This document shows positions 37,601 through 48,030 of a DNA stretch of 64,000 bases, piece after piece. The first letter of the stretch is position 1. Every line of letters begins with the position of its first letter. The DNA is taken from NCBI GenBank assembly GCA_949752745.1, contig OX457029.1, positions 41,108,500-41,172,499 of the forward strand, written 5' to 3'. Origin of the DNA: Protula sp. h YS-2021. Its lineage: Eukaryota; Annelida; Polychaeta; Sabellida; Serpulidae. A program made the position numbers and the translations under genes. Below the pieces are notes generated by a model. The model saw only the letters and a program-made list of their open reading frames with translations. It did no database searches and had not been told where the DNA came from.

Positions 37601-37963
37601 GCATGTAGTTGTCGGTTTGTGACAGACAAAATGTTTCTTCTCGGCCGCAGATCTGACAGCTTCAATGACACCGCGTCGTTTACGTCGGAGGGTTCGTTCG
37701 AGGCGTCGACGACGGACATGCGCGCCGAATCGTCGCTAGAATACGCCGGCGAACTCGCTGCCGAAGACCCGGGCATCTCCACGCCGCAGCACAACTCGCA
37801 GAGCCTTGCCGACGGCGCTCTCGTCTCTAGTCTCATGGACTTCACCATCAGCCCGGTGAGTCCCGAGCCACAGCGGCGTCGGCCCCGAGGCGCTCACGGC
37901 TCCCTCGTCACTGAGCTCGACTACACCGACGGCGGCTTTGTCAGCGATCTGGAAGATGCTTAA
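34541..37963 (+). CDS. SLBP: Histone mRNA stem-loop binding protein (SLBP), seven exons
   Basis: Join 34541-34656, 35062-35157, 35576-35662, 35924-35983, 36177-36323, 36950-37084, 37651-37963: 954 nt, 317 residues plus stop (human SLBP is 270). All junctions are GT-AG. The RNA-binding domain spans exons 5-6, with [20 protein letters not shown], the TPNKF motif (its Thr is the known phosphorylation site), YSRRTWD and a final DPP. Exon 3 carries [12 protein letters not shown], the counterpart of the human DWASAVEEDE region, and exon 4 YKRKL. SLBP binds the 3' stem-loop of replication-dependent histone mRNAs and supports their processing, export, translation and turnover. The C-terminus is Ser/Glu-rich and ends LEDA. 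The start is uncertain: no in-frame stop separates the ATG from an acceptor at 34520-34521, so an upstream exon is possible. Confidence 0.95.
35062..35157 (+). CDS. SLBP: SLBP exon 2
   Basis: Acceptor GGCTTCAG|G and donor ATGT|GTAAGT. Encodes [11 protein letters not shown], then an acidic, proline-rich piece ending FPPLSQHV. 96 nt, phase 2 at both ends. Confidence 0.85.
35576..35662 (+). CDS. SLBP: SLBP exon 3
   Basis: Acceptor TTTTTTCGCAG|G and donor AACTC|GTAAGT. Encodes [20 protein letters not shown], which contains the conserved D-W...V-E-E signature preceding the basic YKRKL segment. 87 nt, phase 2 at both ends. Confidence 0.92.
35924..35983 (+). CDS. SLBP: SLBP exon 4
   Basis: Acceptor TTTTCTTGTAG|A and donor AAAAG|GTAACA. 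A 60-nt exon encoding [19 protein letters not shown], matching the YKRKL segment in vertebrate SLBP. Phase 2 at both ends. Confidence 0.92.
36177..36323 (+). CDS. SLBP: SLBP exon 5 (RNA-binding domain, first half)
   Basis: Acceptor TTGGTTTCAG|C and donor CCCAA|GTAAGT. Encodes an acidic linker ([12 protein letters not shown]) and the first helix and YxRY part of the RNA-binding domain; here the motif reads LGYRRY rather than IAYDRY of vertebrates. Confidence 0.97.
36410..36768. mobile_element. Possible hAT-like MITE in SLBP intron 5
   Basis: CAGGCTTGTCATGG at the left and the complement of CAGGATTGCCACGC at the right form an imperfect inverted pair. The interior has many GTCAGGAAA(A)GTC words. 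No clear target-site duplication. Confidence 0.4.
36950..37084 (+). CDS. SLBP: SLBP exon 6 (RNA-binding domain, second half)
   Basis: Acceptor TGCTTGCAG|A and donor AACAA|GTAAGA. Encodes [20 protein letters not shown], then [18 protein letters not shown]: the TPNK phosphorylation motif, the Tyr/Arg-rich strand and the terminal DPP of the domain. Confidence 0.97.
37651..37963 (+). CDS. SLBP: SLBP exon 7 (C-terminal tail and stop)
   Basis: Acceptor CTTCTCGGCCGCAG|A. Encodes a 103-residue Ser/Thr/Asp/Glu-rich tail ([33 protein letters not shown]) ending in [10 protein letters not shown]. It is markedly GC-rich compared with its surroundings and is probably disordered. TAA at 37961-37963. Confidence 0.9.
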
Positions 37964-38790
37964 AAAATGAATTGTTGCATTAACTGGCGAAAAAGAGAAA
38001 AATTTAGCGATTCTTTGTAGTTTGCTGTTGTATTAGTGATACAACATTGAAAAAGTACAGGAGTGGGATGAATACAAAAATTGATGGTGGGGTGATAGAG
38101 GGTGGGGGTAAATTTTCTTCACCGAATAAGCTATAAGTTATTTCTCTTCCCTACTAACATGTCTGTCATGGGGTTGGGTTGGAAGGATTTTAGAACTAAC
38201 TGCATGAAGGTTCATCAGTTTGAAACAGCAACTTATGGTGCGTTTTGACAACATGATATGTTTATTTTATATCTGAAATTCGCACACTTTGAGTAGGATG
38301 TTCACCAATTGCAAAGTGTTTATACTGCCTGTCATTGCATTTCAACCTCGGCCAAAATTTAACCGAAGTTGTGCAGCAGCTTCTACGGAGGTTCGCTTTG
38401 TTGTCTGTAAGACCTGTTTTGTTTCCAGGACTAAAAGGTATTACTTAGCTTCAAACATTTCATTTGCGAGTACCGATTGGAAAATATTTTCGCCGTTTCC
38501 GCCAAATATATCAATATATATATTGGCATACTCTCAGTTTTCGAATTGGTTAATTACTGTTGGGCTAGCCGCGATGTCCTTGGGCATTCTTGTTTTAGCT
38601 TTTGGCAGAGCAATCACGGCAACTGACCTAACATTTGGCCGAGGTTTTCTTTATGTCGTCACTGACGATTTGTTATTACTATTTACATTTTTCTTTGCAT
38701 TTAACCAGCATTGAATGTTTATACAATGTATATAATGGGATTTTAGAATATATTTTATTTGTAGATAAGAAATTGCATTTGATAAATAAA
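37964..38790 (+). promoter_or_regulatory. SLBP: SLBP 3' UTR with candidate polyadenylation signal
   Basis: AT-rich sequence after the stop. AATAAA at 38785-38790 is the first strong signal I noticed. A reverse-strand GATGTCCTTGGGCATTC at 38572-38588 resembles a hairpin-element 5' palindrome, so part of this stretch may be an inserted repeat. A 141-codon open frame at 38289-38714 overlaps it and shows no domain. Confidence 0.45.
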
Positions 38791-39480
38791 TTTTAGTTTT
38801 GTGTTTTATCTAGGTTGGTTCTGCTACTAGGCATTTTTGCTTTGTCTTTTGTCTAAACTTAGGGATGATTTTAAGTAAGTGATTTTTCAGTGCCTGTTCT
38901 TTGAAGGTTTCTTGCAAATTTTACCATTTTTGGGGCTGCTACGTAAAATAAGTAAACAAATTTTAAAAAATGATTTCTTTTTGCAAGTTCTTTTTTCAGC
39001 CTGTTTTTCTTGATAACTTTTGGTCTCATTTAAGTAGGAAATGATGCCAATGATTGGACAGTGATTGGTCAGCTAAAGAGCAAAATTGATGTTCATATGA
39101 AAAGATATTTTGGCGATGATTTGTTGTTTGCTTTATGATAGTTGGGCATTAAGAAAGACGGCTTCAACAAAAAAAGTTAGGGAAGCTTTTGGCCTAACGA
39201 GCCAAAGCTAACGCTTCGTGTTGTAGAGAGAAGGTGTGTCTGATGACCCATTTAAAACTTCTTCTCTTCCGATGAATGGCAAATCAGATTAGGTTAAACC
39301 AATGGGTGTTGGTGCGTGTGGTTAATGTTTTTTATTATCTTTAAATGTGTAGAGTTAAATGTGTAGCGTGTCTCTTAAGAAAAATGTATGGTGTTTTTTA
39401 TTGTCATAAACTAATGGCAAAAATGGTGAGCATTGGAAAGCTTCCAAATTGGTACTTAATTGTTCCCGTCATCGGTTCTT
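38791..39480. other. Non-coding, nothing recognised
   Basis: AT-rich sequence downstream of SLBP without repeats or convincing open frames. Confidence 0.4.
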
Positions 39481-39600
39481 TATCTGTGTGCGCCTGCACG
39501 GGTGCTTTATGTGTGTGCGCCTGCACGGGCGCTTTATGTGTGTGCGCCTGCGCCGGTCGTGTATGTGTGTGCCTGTATGGGTGCTTGGTGACGTTCAATG
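39481..39600. repeat. ~30-bp minisatellite (TGTGTGCGCCTGCACGGGTG)
   Basis: Four imperfect copies of TGTGTGCGCCTGCACGGG with a short TGCTTTA spacer. Open on both strands only because the sequence is GC-rich. Confidence 0.8.
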
Positions 39601-41125
39601 TGATGCACCGACGGCCAGTACGGGTGCAGGCGTCGCCGGTGCGCGTTTGCGAGGCATCGGGGATTATTGCTCTACTCGGCAGAAGTAGATTCTAGTTCCG
39701 TGGTATTCGTGATGTATAATGGGCTAATCGGATTTGAAAGCGTTCCATAATGAATCGACAGAATGCCTTGTAGGGTTTGAGGGATGCATCGTCTTTCTTT
39801 CCGTTGTTGAAGGCTGTTTTTTCAACAAGAACACTGTTGATATGGTCGTGATGGGTTTGGTACTTATGGTGCCAATCACTGTGATGGAAGTGGGGGCTTG
39901 GGGGGGGGGGAGGGGAGGGGAACTACAGCCTGTACAAGGGTACCGCCTGTTGTACAGGATGATAACTTGATACAAGATACAGCGCGTGTCAAGAGTGCAC
40001 TGGTGTCGTGTTGTATTGGGTACAGCGTGATGTATACTGAGAAGTGTGCTGTACTGAGTACAGCGGGATGTACTGAGTACCCGAGTCTGCTTTCCCCGTG
40101 ACCGGCGTACATATGTGGTAGTGTACCCAGAAATTTTAAAATAAAGACACAAAAGTGAACACACCAAATATGGTCACAGGATATAAATTTGTACCATAAC
40201 ATATTTTCTGTTTTTATAACGATCTGAAGTGTGGGCGCAGTATCGTGAAAGGTCTGCGTCCAGTCGAACACAAAATTTTAAAACCTGGCCCGAGCACTAT
40301 CGAGTACAGCTCGCTTCCGTCCTTCACTTTTTTTCAGTACATTCACTGGGGACAAGGAGGCTTGCTTGGGCAGCTGTGCTCACAGCTCCTGGACATTGCT
40401 CTCACTGTAGCTTCCGTTAAACTCAATATTTGTGGGAGCAATATGTAAGGTGTTTTATATAATTTTAATCTTTTCGGCTTTTAATCTGAGATGAGCACAC
40501 TACGTTCAGCACGTCTTGTTTTCGAACACTTTTTGCCCTTTTTGCCGAAAAATATATATATAACCCGCCTATTATCTGAAAATACATTGCATGTAGTTTG
40601 ACTGTACATTATCTGTCATACTCAGTATCACTCTGACTTTTATTCATATATCAGCGACCTCACTGACAAGTCTAAATATAGCATATCAATAATGCACCGA
40701 TACATTAGATAGCTATTAAGGATGGGGGGGGGGGGGGGGGGGACGAAAGGTGGTAAGGGAGGGGTGGGGGTGAGGGGGGGGGGGGTTAAGGATAGTTGAA
40801 AGAATAGAACCATGTGGGAAAATGGCATCAATTTATTACCTCTGTATGACGTCACGTCAGCGTGTTGACTGATAGTCAACCCGATGCCCAGGTGCCTTTA
40901 TTAATTGATTGTGTAAATGATACGGCGGAGTGGCTGTACGTCAGTCTGTATATAGAGTGCTTGTGGCACCAGGCGTTTTGTGTAAAGTTTGGGTGTGTTC
41001 CATTAAATAGCTGAAAAAAAGATTAATATATGAAAAACGAATAAGAGGCATGACAGCTTGTATAATTATATTGTAATTATTTTGTGATGAATACTTTCGC
41101 AAAGAATAATTATTATGGCAATTTT
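39601..41125. other. Non-coding with G runs and GTACTGAGTAC words
   Basis: Contains poly-G tracts (39898-39920, 40724-40742, 40776-40786), a repeated TGTACTGAGTAC word near 40050-40085, and a small hairpin GTTGACT-GAT-AGTCAAC at 40863-40879. No gene recognised. Confidence 0.4.
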
Positions 41126-41129
41126 TTTA

Positions 41130-41448
41130 TTTATTCCCCAGAGGGGGGAATATATATGCGATCGACCGCGTGTCGGTCGGTCGGTCGGTCTGTCATGAAG
41201 AGCTTGTTAACACGAGAACTTAAAAACTCCTGCATGGATTTTAATGAAACTTGGTATGTAGCTTCTATGGGAACAAACACAGATCGGTATTGTAAATAGG
41301 CCAGGTTCGTCCAAGGAAAATAGACCAGTTAGACTTGGAAAATTTCAGCTCTTGATTGAATATTGATGGCCATGTTTAACTGATTGGCGGGGAGGGGGAG
41401 GGGGGGGGGGGGGCTGTGGGAAATATGTGGGCTATGCACACTGCTCTA
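41130..41448 (-). mobile_element. Hairpin element, family H, copy 2
   Basis: Reverse complement of the 15529 element: ATTCCCC/GGGGGAAT hairpin at 41132-41150, CGGTCGGTCGGTCTGTCATG, CTTGGTATGTAGCTTCTATG, CAGCTCTTGATTGA, ending at GCTATGCACACTGCTCTA. A poly-G expansion lies near 41400. Confidence 0.85.
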
Positions 41449-41844
41449 GTTTTTCTTTTTTCTTTTAGGGAAGAATTCAATGGGGGGTGTATTGTTGGGC
41501 ATTTCAAAGTCTTGTCAGAGTAATACAAGTAGAGAAGTGCCTGTAGGTGACACTCCCGGGCTCCTTGCCACTATCCATGGGCTCAAGGGCTGGGAGGGGG
41601 GTCGTATCGAAACAGTGGTGAAGCCGTAATGTTGCCCTTTCAGGTGACGTATTCAGGGTGACGCATTTGGCACAATCCCCCGCAACAGAAAATAGACATT
41701 ATTGTTTTAAAGTTGGTAAAAATAAAAAATAAAAAAAAGATGAGACATAACGTACAGTAGAATGTTGCACTCGTCAGTTGAGGTGGAGGAAGTGTTGTTA
41801 GTTGTAAGTGTGATACGCACTGACTGTGTGACGAGCTTGGTGAC

Positions 41845-42175
41845 AGTAGTCTGAAGGACACAAGCGTGGTAACAGGCTGCTGGGTGAAGAACGCTGGCAT
41901 GGTAACACCGCTTGAAAGAACGCAAGCGTGGGAACAGTTGGTGGTCTAAAGAACGCCGGTGTGGTAACACAGATGTTGGGCTAAAGAACGCCGGCATGGT
42001 AACATAATTTTTTTTTTTTTTGGGGGGGGGGGGAGGGGTGGTGGGGGCAAAGTGCTGGTGGTTTTGTGAACGCCGATAGCTTATCGGAACTGGGGATGTT
42101 ATGAACGCCGGTAGGTTCCCGCCTGGTGGTCTTACAAACGCTGGTAGAACAGATGGTCTGAGGAATAGATAGTCT
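41845..42175. repeat. ~48-bp minisatellite (GAACGCCGGCATGGTAACA)
   Basis: Imperfect units of GAACGCCGGTGTGGTAACAC followed by a variable TGGTGGTCTAA linker, about seven copies, with an inserted T/G run at 42008-42050. Open frames here are artefacts. Confidence 0.75.
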
Positions 42176-42678
42176 AATGAAAACCCGGATATTGTACACA
42201 GATCTGTACAAAGTGGCTTGGTTACACAAGTAACTATGGCATAAATGGAAGGTCATTTATCAAGTTACTTAGTAAATAATTAAACCTGTCGCAGTGGGGT
42301 GCATCTACATACGAGTTAATTGTACTCGCTCATTATCGCTCATTTTCGGCGTCTTATTGTTGCGTTAAGTTGTTTAGCAGGTGGAGGTAAAGTCTGACCT
42401 TTGTCGAACAGTGACTCGTGTGTTTCCATTGGTTTTCGGCGAGGAGGTTGTAGAAAAAGCACCGAACGGCACCGACCTTCCCCTTTCACCTCCTACTCCT
42501 TTTACTGGCAGGCTAAAAACTTTCTCCCCTGTCTGCAGTCGTACTTCCAGGAGTGTAGTGTACATTTATCCTGTTTCCCAGCAAAAGCACTATATATTTG
42601 GAGAGCGTTTGCCGTTTTCGTGCAGCAAGTGTTTATTAGGCAGCTCTGTTCTTTTCTTCTTATCGCTCATGGTTTTTT
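42176..42678. other. Non-coding or unresolved; GC-richer open frame
   Basis: A GC-richer open stretch at 42381-42570 (+) could be a small exon but has no recognisable motif or clear splice partners. No call is made. Confidence 0.3.
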
Positions 42679-42974
42679 TATTCCCCACATGGAATATATG
42701 CGAACGAACGTGTGTCAGTCTGTCGGTCGGTCTGTCATCAAGAGCTTTGTTAACACGATAACTTAAAAACTCCTGCAAGGATTTTAATGAAACTTGGTAT
42801 GTAGCGTCTATGGGAACAAACACAGATCGGTTTGTTCCCATAAATGGGCCAGGTCCGTCCAAGGAAAGTGGACTAGCTGGACTTGGAAAATTTCAGCTCT
42901 TGATTGACTATTGATGGCCGTGTTTAACTGATGGGGGGCATGTGGGGAATATGTGGGCTATGCACACTGCTCTA
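42679..42974 (-). mobile_element. Hairpin element, family H, copy 3
   Basis: Closely similar to the copy at 41130 (ATGAAACTTGGTATGTAGCG, TCTATGGGAACAAACACAGA, TTGATTGACTATTGATGGCC, GCTATGCACACTGCTC). The terminal hairpin is reduced to ATTCC...GGAAT. The two reverse copies lie 1.5 kb apart. Confidence 0.85.
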
Positions 42975-43849
42975 TTTTTTTTTTTTTGCAGCTGCATGTT
43001 AAACATATATTGCGTCACAGTGACTGAAGATCAAATTGTATTTAATCAAAGCTTTTTATTTAGAAGGAAACTGTATGTACGTTAAACGTTTTGTAGATAT
43101 TTCCGTGTGAAACATAAGCAATTTTGTTATACTTGAATTTAAAAAAAAAAGTGGATGATACCGAATTACTTTAGATAAGGAAAGACCTGTAACTATAATC
43201 ATGCCATAAGGAAGTGGCATTTCTAGGAAGTTGCATTCATTTCAAAAAGAAATGGGCACTCGGTGAGGAAATGGCGAGGCATAATATATTGTGTGTCAGT
43301 CCAGTGTCGTGTGTGTAGATGACGGTTGCATTTTGCAGCCACCACTGGTTGAACTTTAAAGGGGTAAATTTTCTGTTGCTGTCATAAGTATTTAATGGTA
43401 CCTACGTGTTCCTTTTAAGGTACGTTTTGTGTTTGGTGGGAATATTGCGCGTACTTATCATTCGAGTATATTTCGCTTTGAAGGGTAAAACCAACGGGGG
43501 GGGGGGGGGGGGGGGCTTATGCAGTTGCATGCTTGTGTTGTACAGTTTGCAAAGTTTGAAGTTGGTATGTTGTAGTAGATTATTTATGACTTAATAAAAT
43601 GTGATTTGAATGAGCTCCGTTTTTTAGCCTTGTCATTTCTCACATGTTCTTTCTCACACGGCCTCCTCCCCCCCCCCCCCTCCCTCACTTCTGATTGTCG
43701 GGAGGTCATAGGTCATTCCCTCTTTTAACCAGATCGGAATTTTTACACATACAGGCCTCTTAACAGCACTTCGGTCTATGTTTTGAAAGTAGACTATTTT
43801 TCCCCAAAAAGACCATAAAAACCTGTACTTTCAAAATGGCTAATAGATT
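42975..43849. other. Non-coding with poly-G and poly-C tracts
   Basis: Poly-G at 43496-43515 and poly-C near 43666-43682. No gene or repeat family recognised. Confidence 0.4.
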
Positions 43850-43989
43850 TATAATAATAATAAATGTTTTATTCATCTGTATAACAGAACATCTTCATCA
43901 GAAATTATTACAACATAATATTTACAATTTCTTAAATGTCGTATATAAAAGAGATAGAATAGGCCATTCGAATAAGTATTATAGTTTTT
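43850..43989 (-). mobile_element. LINE 3' end with (ATT)n tail
   Basis: On the minus strand, 'TTCTGATGAAGATGTTCTGT', TATACAGATGAATAAAACAT then TTATTATTATTATAAATC is a typical LINE 3' UTR: a polyadenylation-like AATAAA followed by a short trinucleotide tail. It is separated from a minus-strand LINE body at 47062-48030 by nested hairpin elements, and I infer it is that element's 3' end. Confidence 0.6.
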
Positions 43990-46900
43990 AAACCAGCCGT
44001 CTTTGTGGGACTAGGTTAGTCGTGTTACTATAGGGGGCTGGAATTATGTGCGTATGTTAAACTTTTTCTTTAAAATGCTACTTCTCCTACAGTTCTGCTA
44101 CAATCGTTATGATATTACGCAGGAATGTTCCCTGGGTGGTCCAACAACTGGCTATTACTTTTTTTAGACCAGCCGACTATGTCGGGCTGGTCTTATCAAT
44201 AGAGGGGTATCCGTCGTCTGTATGTACGTATGTACGTGTGTAAACTTTTACTTAAAATGCTTCTTCTCCTTCAGTTTTGATCGGATTCCTCTCAAATTAT
44301 ACACGAATGTTCTCTAGATAGGCCTCTCTTTAAAAAATTTTTTTTTTTGGCGATCCGCCAAAAATTGGCTAAATGGGGGACATTTGAAATTTTTCGGTTG
44401 CCAATTTTCAAAATGCTTCTTCTCCCACAATTTTGATCAGATTTTCTTCAAATTTTGCACCAATATTCCCTAGGTAGGCCTCTTTTGAAAAATTAGTCAT
44501 TTTGGCGATCCGCCAAAAATTGGCCAAATGGGGGACATTTTTTAATTTTTTGGCGTCAAATTTTCAAATTGCTTCTTCTCCCACAATTTTGATTGGATTC
44601 CTTTCCAATTTTGGATGGTTGTTCTCCAGGTAGACCTCTCTTGAAAAATTACTCATTTTGGCGATCCACTAAAAATTGGCCAAATGGGGGACATTTGTAA
44701 TTTTGTGGTTGCCAATTTTCAAAATGCTTCTTCTCCCACAATTTTGATAAGATTTTCTTCAAATTTTGCAGGAATATTCCCTAGGTAAGCCTCTTTTGAA
44801 AAATTACTCATTTTGGCGATCCGCCAAAAATTGGTCAAATGGGGGACATTTTTTAATTTTTTTGGTGTCAAATTTTCAAATTGCTTCTTCTCCCACAATT
44901 TTGATCGGATTCCTTTCCAATTTTGGATAGTTGTTCTCTAGGTAGACCTCTCCTAAAAATTACTCATTTTGGCGATCCACCAAAAATTGGTTAAATGGGG
45001 GACATTTGTAATTTTGTGGTTGCCAATTTTCAAAATGCTTCTTCTCCCACAATTTTGTTCAGATTTTCTTTAAATTTTGCAAGAATATTCCTTAGGTAGG
45101 CCTCTTTTGAAAAATTACTCATTTTGGCGATCCGCCAAAAATTGGCTAAATGGGGGACATTTTTTAATTTTTTGGTGTCAAATTGTGAAATTGTTTCTTC
45201 TCGCACAATTTTAATCGGATTCCTTTTCAATTTTTGTTGGTTGTTCTCAAGGTAGACCTCTCTTGAAAATTTACTTATTTTGGCGATCCGCCAAAAATTG
45301 GCCAAATGGGGGACATTTTCAAAATTTTTTATTTACAATTTTCAAATTGCTTCTCGCACAATTTTGATCGGATTCCTTTTCCATTTTTAATAGTTGTTCT
45401 TTAGGTTGATCTCTCTTGAAAAATTACTCTTTTTGGCGATCCGCCAAAAATTGGCCAAATGGAGGACATTCGTAATTTTGTGGTTGCCAATTTTCAAAAT
45501 GCTTCTACTCCCACAATTTTGATCAGATTTTCTTTAAATTTTGCACGAATATTCCCTAGGTAGGCCTCTTTTGAAAATTTACTCATTTTGGCGATCCGCC
45601 AAAAATTGGTTAAATTGGGGACATTTTCAAATCTTTTGGTTTACAATTTTCAAATTGCTTCTTCTCGCACAATTTTGATCGGATTCCTTTTCAATTTTTG
45701 ATAATTGTTTTCAAGAAAGATCTCTCTTGAAAAATTACTTTTTTTGGCGATCCGCCAAAAATTGGCCAAATGGGGGACATTTGTAATTTTGTGGTTGCCA
45801 ATTTTCAAAATGCTTCTTCTCCTACAATTTTGATCAGATTTTCTTCAAATTTTGCACCAAATTCCCTAGGTTAACCTCCTTTGAAAAATTACTCATTTTG
45901 GCGATCCGCCAAAAATTGGTTAAATGGGGGACATTTTTTAATTTTTTGGTGTCAAATTTTCAAATTGCTTCTTCTCCCACAATTTTGATCGGATTCTTTT
46001 CCAATTTTGGATTCTTGTTCTCTAGGTAGACCTCTCTTGAAAAATTACTCATTTTGGCGATCCGCCAAAAATTGGCTAAATGGGGGACATTTGTAATTTT
46101 GTGGTTGCCAATTTTCAAAATGCTTCTTCTCCTACAATTTTGATCAGATTTTTTTCAAATTTTGCACCAATACTGCCTAGGTAGGCCTCTTTTGAAAAAT
46201 TACTCATCTTGGCGATCCGCCAAAAATTGGCTAAATGGGGGGCATTTTTTAATTTTTTCCCCTTATGAAAGAATTGAAAGAATGACTCCTCATCAGCCAC
46301 AACTACACCGATCAAGTGAGCGAATATTTTCTCCATTCAGTTACGGTTTTTTTCATAACCGCTGTCTGCGAATTTGATCATGATTTTGTCTGTGATTCTT
46401 GGATATATATTCTGTAGGTCACGGCTGGTCACCATGTCCCTGTACATGCTTGTTTTTGACGATTGACGAAAAAATGGCGGCCCTTTTGTCCCCCGTTTTG
46501 ACCCATTTTTAAAATGCTACTCTTCCTACAGTTTTACACCAATCGTTTAGATGTTACAAAGGGATGTTCCCCAGGAGTTCGCCTACCATGCTATTATATT
46601 TTTCGCGGTTCGCCAAAAACTGCCGAAATGGCCGAACTTTGAAGTTTGCCAAAAACTGGAATAAATGGTAGTAAATAACTGCATTGTCAAACCATTCATT
46701 TCTCTCAGTCTTTTTCAAATACTTATAAAATTTTAATCGAAAGTTTCTTAGGTGCTTCTCCATGTGGACTTTGATTTTTTCGCAAATGACAAAAAAAAAA
46801 ATGCCGAAATGGTGGAATTTTAAAAATTTGATGAATTGTAAAAACCCAACCTCTCTGACATCACTTTTCGGGTAGCTTCCATCCGGGAAAACTCGTTTTT

Positions 46901-47060
46901 GTGTATTAAAATTATGAAAAAGTTACGTTCAGAAACAAAGTTCTTCATTTTAACAGTAACAGTAATCATTCTTACAGTATTCATTTCAGAGTTTTTTCTC
47001 TGTTTCCTTGTTTGGTAACTCAACTGGGTCATGTCCTTGGACATGCTTGTTTTGTCCTAT
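43990..47060 (-). mobile_element. Hairpin element, family A, interrupted by element D
   Basis: On the minus strand the 5' palindrome CATGTCCAAGGACATG (47030-47045) and body are collinear with the copy at 60556 down to CAATCGTCAAAAA (about 46455). Collinearity resumes with AAAGTAATAGCC at about 44163 and ends in the hairpin AACCTAG...GGCTGGTTT (43990-44018). The 2.3-kb gap is a complete family D element. Confidence 0.85.
44164..46455 (-). mobile_element. Hairpin element, family D, nested in family A
   Basis: The minus strand starts with ACAAGCATGTACAGGGACAT, then ~270 bp of unique sequence, a 13-unit core and the hairpin GACCAGCCCGAC...GTCGGCTGGTC (44167-44192). The core period is about 155 bp: GGCGATC(C/A)(G/A)CC recurs near 44349, 44504, 44660, 44815 and onward to 46211. 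Each unit holds the palindrome TTTTGGCGATCCGCCAAAA. Units alternate between a GTGGTTGCCAATTTTC type and a TTGGTGTCAAATTTTC type, giving ~310-bp dimers. No protein encoded. Confidence 0.85.
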
Positions 47061-47061
47061 T

Positions 47062-48030
47062 ACATTTAATACGTATTGCCAGTAAAATTGAAAGTGATAG
47101 GGTGCAAGTTAAATTAGTTACAAGCATTATTTTTAAAATTGCCAAAAATTCGTTCGATTCTCACTGTTACACACTGTCTTTCGTGTAGAAATCAAGCAAG
47201 TATCTCTTGTATAATTTCTTAAGCAGAACAAGATTTTCTGTTTCACGTACATGTTGAGGGAGGCAGTTATATAACTTAGAACCCAAAACACTGATACATT
47301 TAGCTTTGAATTTGTTCATGCATAATTTCTTTTAAATTTACCTACACTTCTTAACATATGGTTACTATTTTTTTCATTAAATGAGATACATTTTTAAATG
47401 TTTTCCGGCAATTCATTTTGATAGGCTTTGTACATTACAATAAGAATTTTAAAATTCACAAGGTCGTAAAATTTCAATAACTTTAAATCATGAAATAACA
47501 TATTAGTGTGTTCAAATTTACTAACTTTACAAACGGTCCTTGCTAACCGTTTTTGCAACTTAAAAAATGGAATCAAAAACATTTTTGTAGGCAGTGCCCC
47601 ATACTTCAACACAATAAGAGAAGTAACGAAGGAATAATGAACAGTACAATGTACGTAGTGCGTCGGCATCCAACAAGTGGCTACATTTATATATAACTGA
47701 TATACATTTCGAGATTTTATTTTTGACATTTCATACATGTTCTGACCAATTTAATTTGCTATCAATGATTATTCCAAGAAATTTTGTTACAAGCACACAA
47801 TTAATACTACATTCATTTATTTTCAGATTGATTTCAGAGGGGCAAAGAACGGTTTGAGAAAATCATATAATTTGTTTTACTCACATTCAGGGAAAGTTTG
47901 TTTAATTTAAGTCATATATTAAGTTTACTTAATTCCACATTAATGCTATCCGTTAATATTTTGATATTTCCCACAAGAAAATAAGTTCATGTCGTCAGCA
48001 AATAAAATAAATTAAAAAATTTTGGATATA
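47062..48030 (-). pseudogene. LINE reverse transcriptase fragment with FADD box
   Basis: The minus strand encodes FADDMNLFS (about 47984-48008), the catalytic aspartate box of non-LTR polymerases, then LSLNVSKTNYMIFSNR, a KFLGIIIDSKLNWSEHV block, KYGALP, LQKRLARTV and LLKFYDLVNFKILIVMYKA. That order is the second half of a LINE polymerase. Frameshifts and stops break it, and it is 5'-truncated just before the FADD box. It differs from the LINE at 22068. Confidence 0.9.

Noticed and set aside
37591..37848. Minus-strand frame opposite SLBP exon 7
   Set aside because: Shadow of a GC-rich coding exon whose plus-strand frame continues the SLBP phase exactly.
38289..38714. 141-codon frame downstream of SLBP
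   Set aside because: Lies in the probable SLBP 3' UTR, overlaps a hairpin-element-like 5' palindrome, and shows no domain.
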